Positions 26,631 to 34,867 of a stretch of 64,000 bases of DNA are shown here, piece after piece; the first letter of the stretch is position 1, and each line of letters starts with the position of its first letter. The notes under the pieces are model-generated. The model searched no databases, was not told the origin of the DNA, and saw only the letters and a program-made list of their open reading frames with translations. Origin of the DNA: Pseudoalteromonas ruthenica. Its GTDB lineage: Bacteria > Pseudomonadota > Gammaproteobacteria > Enterobacterales > Alteromonadaceae. The translations under genes and the position numbers were made by a program. The DNA is taken from positions 2,232,001 through 2,296,000 of the forward strand of contig NZ_CP023396.1 in NCBI RefSeq assembly GCF_008808095.1, given 5' to 3'.

Positions 26631-26999
26631 ATGACTCTTAAAAAAATCACAACCCTGTTGGCGTCAATGCTGTTTATCACCAGTACCGGTTGCAATAGCA
26701 CCAGCGACTCGCAGCTCAAGCAAACCCTACTGGTCAATGCCGCAGACGAGCAAGTCGCTGAGATTATCAGTCGCATCCTTGACGCTGATAAGGTGCGCCT
26801 CAGTGGCGGCGTGTTCACTCAGCAAAGCTCATTGGTACTAAGCCATCCCAATGTGGTCGATAGCCAAGGCAACCCTATCATGGGCAAACAAATCACCATG
26901 CCCGATCGCTTTATGCTTATGCGCGATAAAGACCAGTGTTATATCCATCACCTTAATAGCGACACCCTAGTCGCGGCACCACAGCTGCAATGCCAGTAA
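26631..26999 (+). CDS. Small lipoprotein of unknown function
   Basis: A 122-residue product with a lipoprotein signal (TGCN; Cys21). The mature domain of about 100 residues contains a leading helix (ADEQVAEIISRILDAD) and a few strands, plus two further Cys residues (DQCY and LQCQ) that could pair. I do not recognise a family. It starts five bases after the S41 protease stop with a good AAAGGA ribosome site, so the two are cotranscribed and may form a complex (inference). Confidence 0.75.
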   Translation: MTLKKITTLLASMLFITSTGCNSTSDSQLKQTLLVNAADEQVAEIISRILDADKVRLSGGVFTQQSSLVLSHPNVVDSQGNPIMGKQITMPDRFMLMRDKDQCYIHHLNSDTLVAAPQLQCQ

Positions 27000-27003
27000 A
27001 AAC

Positions 27004-27036
27004 AAAAAAGGCCAGCGCATAGGCTGGCCTTTTTTG
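27004..27036. terminator. Bidirectional terminator, S41 operon / dehydratase operon
   Basis: GGCCAGC and GCTGGCC form a stem over a six-base loop, flanked by A6 and T7 runs, so the hairpin can terminate both convergent transcripts. Confidence 0.9.
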
Positions 27037-27048
27037 TATCCAGTGAAG

Positions 27049-28224
27049 CTACTTCACTTCAACTCTTGATGAGCGCATCACGACCTCATCATTAAGCTCT
27101 ATGCCAATACCTGGCGCTTCACTGACCTTAAACTTGCCATTCACTGGCTGCGGGTCTTGAATACACAGCTCGCGGTTCCACTTTTTAATGGCATAGGTGT
27201 GATGCTCGTGAATTAAAAAGTTCGGAATCGCACTTTCTAGATGCAAGGACGCCGCCGTAGCTACTGGCCCGCCACACACATGCGCTTGAATACGCACATC
27301 GAAGATATCGGCATAGTCACAGACTTTTTTAGTCTCGGTAAAGCCACCGCACAAACCAATATCCGGTTGCAGTACGTCAATACTTTGATCTTCAAGATAA
27401 GGGCGTACACCCCAGCGGTTATATAAACGCTCACCACCGGCGATGGGCACGGCGACTTTGTCTGCCACCTTTGCATGCAAAGAATGGTTGAGATAATTCA
27501 CCGGCTCTTCGTAATACATACAATCGAATTCTTCAGCGATTTCACCAATCTGAATTGCCGATGTTGCTCCGGGCAGGCTATGACATTCAAAAATAATATC
27601 CACCTCGTCCCCCACCGCTTCACGAATGGCTTGCATCCGCGCGCGGTACAGTTTCATCTCGCCACGGTCGATGATCTTAGTGCGATCGTAGTAAGTGTTC
27701 CCTTGTTTATCATATTGAATTGGGTCCACTTTCACAGCATCGTAGCCTTGCGCCACCGCCTTAAGTGCGGCTTCAGCATACTCTTGCGGCTGCACTAAGG
27801 CCTTAAATTCGCTGTCCCAGTCAAACTGTAACTGCGACGCATAAGTACGCAGTTCATCATTCACCTTGCCGCCCAATAATTGGTATACAGGTAAGCCCAA
27901 AGCTTTACCCTTGATATCCCAAAGCGCGGTATCTATCGCACTCATGGCGGCGTAGACCACCGGCCCGCCACCGAGCCCCCAAAAGCTCTCACGCAGCATC
28001 CGCGACCATAACAGTTCCGTTTGGAATGGGTCATGACCGATTAAAAATGCATCCGCCATTTCTTTAATCATCGCTGCTGCAGCGCTGTGCCCCAAGTCAT
28101 AAGCCAAGCCTGCTTCACCTACACCACTGATCCCCTCATCGGTGTGAATACGCACAAATACGGGTGTCCAAGCTGGGCGCTCTGGGCAGTGAATATCAAA
28201 TATTTCTACACGATTTACTTTCAT
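27049..28224 (-). CDS. Enolase-superfamily sugar-acid dehydratase
   Basis: A 391-residue member of the mandelate racemase/galactonate dehydratase group. The capping domain is N-terminal; the barrel carries VKVD near residue 165, metal ligands in FECHS, EEPVN and GGERLYNR, a QPDIG/HVCGG His-Asp dyad, and a final IHEHH Glu. These are the residues needed to remove water from an aldonate such as galactonate; the exact sugar cannot be told from sequence. It lies 12 bp after a class II aldolase gene on the same strand, which suggests a short dehydratase/aldolase route from a sugar acid. Confidence 0.88.
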   Translation of the reverse strand: MKVNRVEIFDIHCPERPAWTPVFVRIHTDEGISGVGEAGLAYDLGHSAAAAMIKEMADAFLIGHDPFQTELLWSRMLRESFWGLGGGPVVYAAMSAIDTALWDIKGKALGLPVYQLLGGKVNDELRTYASQLQFDWDSEFKALVQPQEYAEAALKAVAQGYDAVKVDPIQYDKQGNTYYDRTKIIDRGEMKLYRARMQAIREAVGDEVDIIFECHSLPGATSAIQIGEIAEEFDCMYYEEPVNYLNHSLHAKVADKVAVPIAGGERLYNRWGVRPYLEDQSIDVLQPDIGLCGGFTETKKVCDYADIFDVRIQAHVCGGPVATAASLHLESAIPNFLIHEHHTYAIKKWNRELCIQDPQPVNGKFKVSEAPGIGIELNDEVVMRSSRVEVK

Positions 28225-28236
28225 GGCTTATCCTTG

Positions 28237-29013
28237 TTATTCAGCAAAGCTAGGGTCAAGACGATACGCTTTACGAAGCATAGCTGGCCACGCTTTTTGC
28301 CCGCCGGTGCTGCCGCTATGGACCACATTCGCTTGATTATAAATATTATCGATAATAGCCTGGGGCACAGGCGTAGGTGGCTGATTCATACTTTGCATGG
28401 CCACTTGAATTTCACACGCCCGCTGCAAGTCATAGAAACGCATAAAGGCATCACCCACCGTTGGCCCGACGGTTAACCCGCCGTGATTCACTAACAACAT
28501 ATGGTTAGTAGTGCCTAAGTCTTGTTGTAAGCGCTGCTTTTCCTCGTCATTCACTGCCAACCCTTCGTATTCGTGGTACGACAATGATGGCAATGAGAAC
28601 ATAGAGTGCTGGCTGTAAGGCTGCAAGCCACCCTTAACACTGGCTACAGCGATGGTTTCTTTGGTATGCAAGTGGATTACACAGTGGGCATCATCGCGCA
28701 CTTCGTGAATGGCGCTATGAATAGTAAAGCCCGCTGGGTTTATTTGATGGGGCGTGTCGTCAAGAATATCGCCTTGCAGATTCACCTTCACTAAATTAGA
28801 GGCAGTCACCTCATCGAAGCTCAGGCCAAATGCATTCACCAAGTACTCATCAGTGCCGGGAATACGCGCCGACATATGGGTGTAAATTAAATCGCCCCAA
28901 CGCATATGCTCAACCAAGCGATAACACGCCGCCAAATCAACGCGTAAACGCCACTCTTGATCACTGACCTTATCGCGTACGCTTAACGGGGGTAATGTCG
29001 GGATCACACTCAT
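28237..29013 (-). CDS. Class II aldolase/adducin-family protein
   Basis: A 258-residue protein of the class II aldolase fold. Zinc ligands are visible in HLHTKE (His-x-His) and in NHGG; INPAGFTIHSAIHE resembles the Gly-rich phosphate/aldehyde site. Members include fuculose-phosphate aldolase, ribulose-phosphate epimerase and non-aldolase decarboxylases. It is the first gene of the operon with the sugar-acid dehydratase, so cleavage of a keto-deoxy acid is a fair guess. Non-aldolase adducin-like roles are possible. Confidence 0.87.
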   Translation of the reverse strand: MSVIPTLPPLSVRDKVSDQEWRLRVDLAACYRLVEHMRWGDLIYTHMSARIPGTDEYLVNAFGLSFDEVTASNLVKVNLQGDILDDTPHQINPAGFTIHSAIHEVRDDAHCVIHLHTKETIAVASVKGGLQPYSQHSMFSLPSLSYHEYEGLAVNDEEKQRLQQDLGTTNHMLLVNHGGLTVGPTVGDAFMRFYDLQRACEIQVAMQSMNQPPTPVPQAIIDNIYNQANVVHSGSTGGQKAWPAMLRKAYRLDPSFAE

Positions 29014-29072
29014 GAGTTACTCCACTTAAAATAGATGTATAGAAGTCTAAACACTTCTAGGGTGTCATTCAA

Positions 29073-29113
29073 TAAAAAAAGCCACCGCAGGCAAACCTAC
29101 GATGGCTTTTTTA
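29073..29113 (-). terminator. Terminator of the cytochrome c gene
   Basis: An 11-bp stem (GCCATCGTAGG with CCTGCGGTGGC around TTTG on the minus strand) pairs fully with two G-U pairs and ends in a T7 run. On the plus strand the wobbles become mismatches, so it belongs to the minus-strand cytochrome c gene. Confidence 0.8.
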
Positions 29114-29124
29114 AAATAATGACC

Positions 29125-29448
29125 TTATTTTACGTTGGCAAGGTATTCGGCAATGGCTTCAAACTCCGCATCACTGATGTTCATTACCATGGCTTTCATC
29201 GCCGCCGACATGCCATTGTTGCGCTTGCCAGACTTAATATCTTTCATTTGCGCTACCATATACTCTTTGTTCTGCCCTGCTAGTTTAGGATACAAAGGCA
29301 TGATCGGTGCTTTACCATCGGCGCCGTGGCAAGTGTGGCAGTTTTTCTCGGTGTAGAGCGCTTTGCCATCGGCAGCATGAACATTCATAGTTAATGCCGA
29401 TAATGCTAAAGCACCAGTTCCCACAAGGACTTTTGTTAGTTTTTTCAT
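29125..29448 (-). CDS. Periplasmic monohaem cytochrome c (c5/class I type)
   Basis: A 107-residue electron carrier. The signal peptide ends at NVHA (about residue 25). One haem site CHTCH (residues about 37-41) lies near the mature N-terminus; the distal Met may be that in KAPIMP, NNGM or AMVMN. It is the size of small soluble class I cytochromes that pass electrons to terminal oxidases. It stands alone with its own terminator. Confidence 0.9.
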   Translation of the reverse strand: MKKLTKVLVGTGALALSALTMNVHAADGKALYTEKNCHTCHGADGKAPIMPLYPKLAGQNKEYMVAQMKDIKSGKRNNGMSAAMKAMVMNISDAEFEAIAEYLANVK

Positions 29449-29579
29449 AGTAGTTACTCTTATGTTGACGGTAGATAAAATGTTAACAATGAGTGTAGAC
29501 CCATGTTCTTAAACCTAGCAACTAAGAATTAACCTACACTGAGTGCCACCGACCACTGTGCTCGTGCCGTCGCCTTTGA

Positions 29580-30122
29580 CTACCAGATTAGATCATCAGG
29601 TACTTCGTAGTCTGCGTACGGATCGTCCTCATCTTTTTGGTCGTCCTCATTTTCCACATGGAAAACAATATATTTTTCATCGACCTCGGCTATTTTACGG
29701 GCTGGCTCATCCTGCAGCACATAAAACTGGCCTTCTAATACGCAAATGGCTAAGCGCCCTTTTGCCAGCGCCTGCTGGGTTTGTGCATTAACATCGATTT
29801 CTTTAATTTTATTGTCGTAGGTGAAGTTGAAAGTAAGCTCACCGCGAATCTCATCTTGATTGTGATGTTCAAGAATTTGTTTTACCCGTGCAACCTGCTC
29901 TCGCTCTTTAAGCTCCTTTTGGCGCTGCTCATTTAGCTGATTAGCTTTTTCTTGCTGCGCTTGTTTGGTTTGCTCAATGTGCTTTTGCAAATCACTTTGG
30001 TCGCTAGTGGCGCCTTTTTTCTTCTTTTTCTTTTGTGCTTTTCGCTTTTCCGACTTGGCCAGTTTAGCTTTGTGCTCGTTGGTTAGCCCGGCTTTAAGAA
30101 GCTGATCTTGTAATGACCCCAT
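29580..30122 (-). CDS. DUF2058 (YaiL-type) protein
   Basis: A 180-residue cytoplasmic protein of the DUF2058 family found in gammaproteobacteria. A Lys-rich basic N-terminus (KRKAQKKKKKKG) and a charged coiled-coil stretch (about 40-90, Gln/Glu/Lys-rich) precede a conserved beta domain and an acidic tail (DDQKDEDDPYADYE). Relatives are annotated as nucleoprotein or polynucleotide-associated proteins, without proven function. The ATG at 30122 is used; a GTG nine bases earlier is possible. Confidence 0.85.
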   Translation of the reverse strand: MGSLQDQLLKAGLTNEHKAKLAKSEKRKAQKKKKKKGATSDQSDLQKHIEQTKQAQQEKANQLNEQRQKELKEREQVARVKQILEHHNQDEIRGELTFNFTYDNKIKEIDVNAQTQQALAKGRLAICVLEGQFYVLQDEPARKIAEVDEKYIVFHVENEDDQKDEDDPYADYEVPDDLIW

Positions 30123-30291
30123 AACTATCACTTGTAAAATACGAACTGAATAAGGTTATTTTACTCATCATTTTCGGAAATGACAGTAACAGAAGTGATT
30201 GCGAGAAACTTTGACTAAGCGCAAGCCAAGGTTTGCCCCTGAACTTATGATACACTGACGCTGCAGCTACTCATTTTATGTACTTGGGTTT

Positions 30292-31434
30292 ATGTCTTAT
30301 TGGTTGTTACTGACCTGCTCGGTCTTTACTTTTTTTATTCTTTACGCCGTACAACCCCTTTTGGCGCTGTTCGCACAGTACTATCAAGTATCCCCAGCCA
30401 CTGCTGGCTCGCTCATGACCCTGACCATGGCCCCTTTGGCCATTGCTCCTTTACTTTATGGTGTCATTCTCAATCGCCGCAACTTATACCGGGTGCTCCA
30501 AGTAGTGATGGTCACGCTCGCCTTAACCAACGCCTTGATACCACTCACCGAGCAATTTTGGCAGTTGCAAGCGCTGCGATTAATTCAAGGTTTGGCACTG
30601 CCCGCCGCACTCACCGCGATGACGGCCAGTATTGCGATACGCTACCAAGGCGCAGATGTGAGCAAAAAAATGAGTGGTTATATTGGCAGTACCATTGCTG
30701 GTGGCTTTTTAGGTCGCGCCTTAGCAGCTGGATTCGCTGAGTATCTCAGCTGGCAAAGCTTTTTTTGGCTTAATTCACTGCTATTGTTGGCACTCGCTGC
30801 ATGCATTCGCGCCCATCGGGCGCCCATACGCCAAGCCCATACACCACTGCGGGGTAACCTTAGCGCACTGTTAAATACGCGCATACTTACGCTTTACGCC
30901 AGTGTTTTTTGTATGTTTTTCTGTTTTGCAGCGCTGTTGAATTATTTGCCCTTTATTTTGCGCAGTACCTACGCCATGACCAATACCAAAAATATTGGTT
31001 TAGTTTATAGCGGTTACCTATTAGGAGCGTTAACGACCTTTGTTACTCCCTATTTGCAAAAACGCTGTGCGAATATTTTCAGTTTATTGGCCACGGTATT
31101 TTTAGGCTACAGCGCCACCATTGCGCTGATGTTTTGGCATAGTTTGCCGGTTTTCCTCGTTGCCTTTACCTGTTTTTGTGCATCGATGTTTATTATTCAT
31201 GCCACCGCGGCTCCGCTAGTAAACCGCCTCAGCAGCGCCAGCGCCAGCCTCACCAATGGAGTGTATGTGTCTTTTTACTACAGCGGCGGCGCACTGGGCT
31301 CGTTTGTTCCCGGGTTGTTGTATCAAGCCTATGGTGAGCGTGCTTTTTTAGGGTGTTTACTACTTGTGTGTCTATGTGGCTACTTACTCATCGCCGTGCC
31401 ACAACGTTTGGGGACCGACAAAACCTGCACTTGA
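30292..31434 (+). CDS. MFS transporter (YnfM-like)
   Basis: A 380-residue inner-membrane transporter with about 12 hydrophobic segments. Short cytoplasmic loops with NRRNLYR after helix 2 match the MFS A-motif region. It resembles the YnfM group of arabinose-efflux-like permeases. Substrate unknown. Its last 55 bases overlap the convergent prolyl-tRNA editing gene. Confidence 0.88.
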   Translation: MSYWLLLTCSVFTFFILYAVQPLLALFAQYYQVSPATAGSLMTLTMAPLAIAPLLYGVILNRRNLYRVLQVVMVTLALTNALIPLTEQFWQLQALRLIQGLALPAALTAMTASIAIRYQGADVSKKMSGYIGSTIAGGFLGRALAAGFAEYLSWQSFFWLNSLLLLALAACIRAHRAPIRQAHTPLRGNLSALLNTRILTLYASVFCMFFCFAALLNYLPFILRSTYAMTNTKNIGLVYSGYLLGALTTFVTPYLQKRCANIFSLLATVFLGYSATIALMFWHSLPVFLVAFTCFCASMFIIHATAAPLVNRLSSASASLTNGVYVSFYYSGGALGSFVPGLLYQAYGERAFLGCLLLVCLCGYLLIAVPQRLGTDKTCT

Positions 31435-31913
31435 TGCTGCCAATGCCTGAACAGACGCAGTAAGTCCTGCTTGGCCACCAGCCAAGTATAACGATTGTCA
31501 AAAGGATGGCAGTGATAAAGCGTACCAGGTGGAGTGTTCTGCCAAATGGCCTCATCTAGCCATAATTCGACCTGATTTTCAGGGTCATTCATCAATGCCA
31601 ACATTGATACACACCCGGGGTGTACGCCTAAGTAACGCTCTAACCGCTCATTCGATGCAAAGCCAAGACGCGATACTTGCTGCGCTTTAGAAAGCGCTTT
31701 GAGATCCACCTGCGCGTCATGGGCGGTGATCAGTAAAAAATGCCGGCGGCCATAGTTGTCTCGTAAAAATAGATTTTTTAGCCTCACTCCAGGGCGCTCT
31801 AAGGCAATGTTGTCGGCCGCTTGTGCCGTGGCTAAGGGCGGGTGAGAGAGCCTCTCACAAGTAATATCCAAAGCCGTAAAAAGCGCCTCCAGCGCTGCAA
31901 TAGCTCGACTCAT
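31380..31913 (-). CDS. YbaK/ProX-type prolyl-tRNA editing domain protein
   Basis: A 177-residue free-standing trans-editing protein. The GVRLKNLFLRDNYG segment with the catalytic Lys, HFLLITAH, and HPGCVSMLAL are typical of ProXp-ala/PrdX proteins, which hydrolyse Ala mischarged on tRNA-Pro. Substrate preference within the family is inferred. Start chosen at ATG 31913, which overlaps the previous gene's TAA by one base (TAATG) and so is translationally coupled; a GTG at 31922 is the alternative. Confidence 0.88.
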   Translation of the reverse strand: MSRAIAALEALFTALDITCERLSHPPLATAQAADNIALERPGVRLKNLFLRDNYGRRHFLLITAHDAQVDLKALSKAQQVSRLGFASNERLERYLGVHPGCVSMLALMNDPENQVELWLDEAIWQNTPPGTLYHCHPFDNRYTWLVAKQDLLRLFRHWQHQVQVLSVPKRCGTAMSK

Positions 31914-32305
31914 TACAGGCACTCACCGCGCAACTGCACACTTAAATCACGCCATAGCACTTGTGTTATTTCATAGTCACCGGGGCAATACTGGCGCTCA
32001 TCGAGCTCTTTTTTTAGGGCTGCGGCACCTTGATCTTCAAGTTCCAGTTTCAGCACCCGCGATTCTTCGAAGTACTCCTTTTCAGCATAACGTTCAAACT
32101 CACGGCGAGTAATGGGTTCATCCGGGTCGAGCATTTCTCTGCGGCTGGCTTTGACGGTAATAACATAGGCGAATATTTTCTGCCCTTGCTCTGTGGTTTT
32201 GCCGTAAAACTGCTGTGACTGCACCTCATATTCGGGTTCATCATAAGATGATGAGCAGGCCGTTAAAGCACAATAAAACAAGGCCACCGTGATTAATTTA
32301 TACAT
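31913..32305 (-). CDS. Small lipoprotein of unknown function
   Basis: A 130-residue lipoprotein with a signal peptide ending LTAC (Cys17). The mature part is charged and mainly helical in the centre (RREFERYAEKEYFEESRVLKLE) with two Cys near the C-terminus (YCPGD and GECL) that may pair. I do not recognise the family. It is cotranscribed with the tRNA-editing gene (TAATG overlap). No functional link is evident. Confidence 0.75.
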   Translation of the reverse strand: MYKLITVALFYCALTACSSSYDEPEYEVQSQQFYGKTTEQGQKIFAYVITVKASRREMLDPDEPITRREFERYAEKEYFEESRVLKLELEDQGAAALKKELDERQYCPGDYEITQVLWRDLSVQLRGECL

Positions 32306-32456
32306 GATAAAGACATTCTTATTATTAACTTTCCCTACTGTATCAAAGCCCCCGCGCTTTGGGGAGCGTATTGTCGCAAAGTGACAGCCCGCACCTTAGT
32401 GCGTGCATCTGATAAAGATAATGTTTAGGTTTGCGTGATTTTTTTTGATGCGGTAC

Positions 32457-32484
32457 TTGACCTTGAAAGTAAAATTAATAAAAT
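32457..32484 (+). promoter_or_regulatory. Probable promoter of tRNA-Ala
   Basis: TTGACC and TAAAAT are separated by 16 bp and end 34 bases before the mature tRNA 5' end, which would give a leader of about 28 nt. Both hexamers lie close to sigma-70 consensus. Confidence 0.55.
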
Positions 32485-32518
32485 ACCAAACGTCTTAACG
32501 GACAAGCCACTTTTTAGT

Positions 32519-32594
32519 GGGGCTATAGCTCAGCTGGGAGAGCGCCTGCCTTGCACGCAGGAGGTCAGCAGTTCGATCCTGCTTAGCTCCACCA
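32519..32594 (+). tRNA. tRNA-Ala (anticodon UGC)
   Basis: A complete 76-nt tRNA with the CCA end encoded. The acceptor stem GGGGCTA/TAGCTCC has the G3-U70 pair that identifies alanine tRNAs. The D arm, a 7-nt anticodon loop with TGC inside CCTTGCACG, and the T loop GTTCGATC are all present. It differs from the E. coli Ala-UGC tRNA at only a few places. It is not inside an rRNA operon in this window. Its last 17 bases are the first bases of the tandem repeats that follow. Confidence 0.98.
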
Positions 32595-33035
32595 TTTCCT
32601 TTCTTTTTTATTACTTTTATAGTCTGGCATCCAAGCCCATCCCCCGGCTCGGTATCCTTACCTCGCGTTCAAAACTAAAAAAGCAGTGCTTTTTTCGAGC
32701 GTTTTTCACCCTGCTTAGCTCCACCATTTCCTTCTTGTTTTATTATTTTCTTAGTCTGGCATCCAAGCCCATCCCCCGGCTCGGTATCCCTACCTCGCGT
32801 TCAAAACTAAAAAAGTGGTGCTTTTTTCGAGCGTTTTTCACCCTGCTTAGCTCCACCATTTCCTTCTTGTTTTATTATTTTCTTAGTCTGGCATCCAAGC
32901 CTATCCCCCGGCTCGGTATCCTTACCTCGCGTTCAAAACTAAAAAAGCAGTGCTTTTTTCGAGCGTTTTTCACCCTGTTTAGCTCCACCATTTCCTTTCT
33001 TTTTTATTACTTTTATAGTCTGGCATCCAAGCCCA
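32578..33035 (+). repeat. Tandem 132-bp repeats seeded by the tRNA-Ala 3' end (rtT-like)
   Basis: Units start at 32578, 32710, 32842 and 32974, each beginning CCTGCTTAGCTCCACCA (the fourth has CCTGTTTAG), that is the last 17 bases of tRNA-Ala. Three are complete at exactly 132 bp and the fourth stops at 33035. Each complete unit ends with an A6-GC-T6 hairpin, a potential terminator or processing site; in unit 2 a stem base change is tolerated as a wobble pair. Units 2 and 3 share one variant block after the CCA while units 1 and 4 share another. The layout resembles the E. coli tyrT rtT repeats, which also start with a tRNA 3' end. Confidence 0.92.
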
Positions 33036-33063
33036 CTGGCCAGACAGCCGTAAGTGTTATTAT

Positions 33064-33660
33064 TTACAACCACCCTTTTTGCCTGGCGATACGCGCTGCA
33101 TCACTGCGATTGGAGGCATTTAACTTACTAATCGCTTCACTGAGATAATTGCGTACCGTGCCTTCGCTTAAATAGAGCTGCGCGGCGATATCACTGGTTT
33201 TAAGCCCTTCTTCGGTGAGCTTAAGTGCGGCACTCTCTTTACGACTTAGGGGGTTATTATCCTCCAGCGCTAACAATGCCAACTCTGGGTCGATAACTTT
33301 TTGCCCTTGATGGACTTTCTTTAATGCATCGATTAGATAATCACTGGACGCTTCTTTGAGAATAAATCCGCGTACACCCGCATCCAGTGCGCGGCGAATA
33401 TAACCAGATTTAGAAAATGTTGTCATAATCACGATTTGGATACCTTCATGGGTGACTTGCTCGGCCAGCTCCAAGCCACTCATATTGGGCATTTCGATAT
33501 CGCTGAGTAGTAAATCAGCCTGTACTTCAGTCAATAATGTCAGCGCTGATTGGCCGTCACTGGCTTCACCAACCACTTCAATAAAAGGGTCTAAATTTAG
33601 TAAAGCAACAATGGCATTACGCACTAGCGCCTGATCTTCTATAACAACAACGCGTATCAT
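33064..33660 (-). CDS. NarL/LuxR-family response regulator (DesR-like)
   Basis: A 198-residue two-component regulator. Receiver domain with acidic pair Glu8-Asp9, phosphoacceptor Asp54 in LLSDIEMPN, the switch Thr (MTTFSK) and Lys (LKEA); then a C-terminal helix-turn-helix (LTEEGLKTSDIAAQLYLSEGT, given in part as the TSDIAAQLYLSEGT core) of the NarL type. It follows its sensor kinase gene by ten bases. The regulon is unknown; homologues of DesR control membrane lipid fluidity. Confidence 0.93.
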   Translation of the reverse strand: MIRVVVIEDQALVRNAIVALLNLDPFIEVVGEASDGQSALTLLTEVQADLLLSDIEMPNMSGLELAEQVTHEGIQIVIMTTFSKSGYIRRALDAGVRGFILKEASSDYLIDALKKVHQGQKVIDPELALLALEDNNPLSRKESAALKLTEEGLKTSDIAAQLYLSEGTVRNYLSEAISKLNASNRSDAARIARQKGWL

Positions 33661-33670
33661 CGCCGCCCCC

Positions 33671-34750
33671 TTATTTTAAAAATGTGCATGTTAAACGCAC
33701 GCCTTGCTCAGTGTTGATATCGAGCTCACCACCTAACTGCTCACAGCGTGTTTGAATGCCCTTAAGTCCATTGCCAAAAGAGACGTTCGTTTCTTTGCCA
33801 TTATCGAACATACTCGCTTGCCAATAGCTATCAGTCTCTTTGAACTCAACCCCAAAGTGAGTCGCCTTGCTATGGCGTATAACATTGGTTGCCGCTTCTT
33901 TGCAGATAAAGCACAGTGCACTCTCAATCGTGCTCGGCAAACGTGGCACCGGCCCAACATGGCATTGAATGTTCTGGCTTTGCAAATTTTTAGTAATGGT
34001 CTCTAACACTCCACCTAGGCCCATTTGCTTCATCCCCGCCACCGCCTGGCGCACTTCGCTGAGTAAGTCCCGAGCCAACTGACTTACCTCGTTTATCTCG
34101 ACGCGGGCTCGCTCACTTTCTTTGGCATCAAGCATTTTTTGCGCGAGCTCTGATTTTAAGGCAATACTTGATAGCGAATGCCCTAGTAAGTCATGGAGAT
34201 CGCGAGCGATGCGCTCACGCTCAGCCACCGCGCCAATATGCTCAATTTGTTGCTCGCTACGTGCTTTAGCTCGTGCATGCTGACGCTCGCGGCGCTCAAA
34301 GACACCAAAAAAGAAAATACCAATACTAACTACCACCGCCGGGAGCAAGTAATAACCGAGCTGCACCGGGGCAAAGACCACACCACTTAGGGTCGCGCCC
34401 AGTAAAATAATCACTAACGCAGCTTTCCCTTGCCAGCCAATAAAGTGAAAACCACATAAAAACGCGATAAAACCAAATAATGCCTGGCTTCCAGGGGTGA
34501 TAGCCGTTGCTGCAATACACAGCACCAGCATGGCAATCACACAGGCAACCAGCTTGCTCCCTTTAACCCGAAGAGCGAAGCCATACAGCCCGACAAAAAC
34601 AATGTAAGCGACGATGGCTAACGCGATCTGTGCCGACGAAAAATAATCGCTCGCCATGATTAAAGGTAAAAAGTAAAAACTTGAGAAAATCAGTGGCATC
34701 CAGTTCCAAAAAGGCTTCTGGTTTTGTGCGATAGTGTAGGAGTAAAGCAT
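33671..34750 (-). CDS. HisKA_3 sensor histidine kinase (DesK-like)
   Basis: A 359-residue membrane kinase. Four to six hydrophobic helices fill about residues 15-150; then a short coiled linker, the phosphoacceptor His186 in RIARDLHDLLGHSLS, and a HATPase_c domain with an N-box-like AATNVIRHSKAT and a GNGLKG G-box. Without a large periplasmic domain, it probably senses a membrane property, as DesK does (inference). It is cotranscribed with the response regulator. Confidence 0.93.
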   Translation of the reverse strand: MLYSYTIAQNQKPFWNWMPLIFSSFYFLPLIMASDYFSSAQIALAIVAYIVFVGLYGFALRVKGSKLVACVIAMLVLCIAATAITPGSQALFGFIAFLCGFHFIGWQGKAALVIILLGATLSGVVFAPVQLGYYLLPAVVVSIGIFFFGVFERRERQHARAKARSEQQIEHIGAVAERERIARDLHDLLGHSLSSIALKSELAQKMLDAKESERARVEINEVSQLARDLLSEVRQAVAGMKQMGLGGVLETITKNLQSQNIQCHVGPVPRLPSTIESALCFICKEAATNVIRHSKATHFGVEFKETDSYWQASMFDNGKETNVSFGNGLKGIQTRCEQLGGELDINTEQGVRLTCTFLK

Positions 34751-34867
34751 ATAACGGTTTTCCTGTGGCCTTTAACTCATAGAGCGACCATGACGCTGTA
34801 TGAGCTAGTAAATAACAAGCGGCGGTGGTTATCAATACCACCGCGCTGATGGGCTTGTGCTCATAAT

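Noticed and set aside
31380..32594. Functional link between the prolyl-tRNA editing gene and the nearby tRNA-Ala
   Set aside because: The editing protein acts on tRNA-Pro mischarged with Ala, the genes are on opposite strands with separate promoters, and adjacency alone is not evidence.
32578..33035. Repeated tRNA 3' ends as attL/attR sites of an integrated element
   Set aside because: The copies are 132 bp apart in tandem with no integrase or cargo between them.
32435..33148. A 237-codon open frame over tRNA-Ala and its repeats as a protein gene
   Set aside because: It reads through a functional tRNA and hairpin repeats, and its openness follows from the 132-bp period. Not listed as CDS.
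34563..34841. Separate small membrane protein gene overlapping the kinase N-terminus
   Set aside because: It lies mostly inside the kinase gene in another frame, with no family pattern or ribosome site of note.
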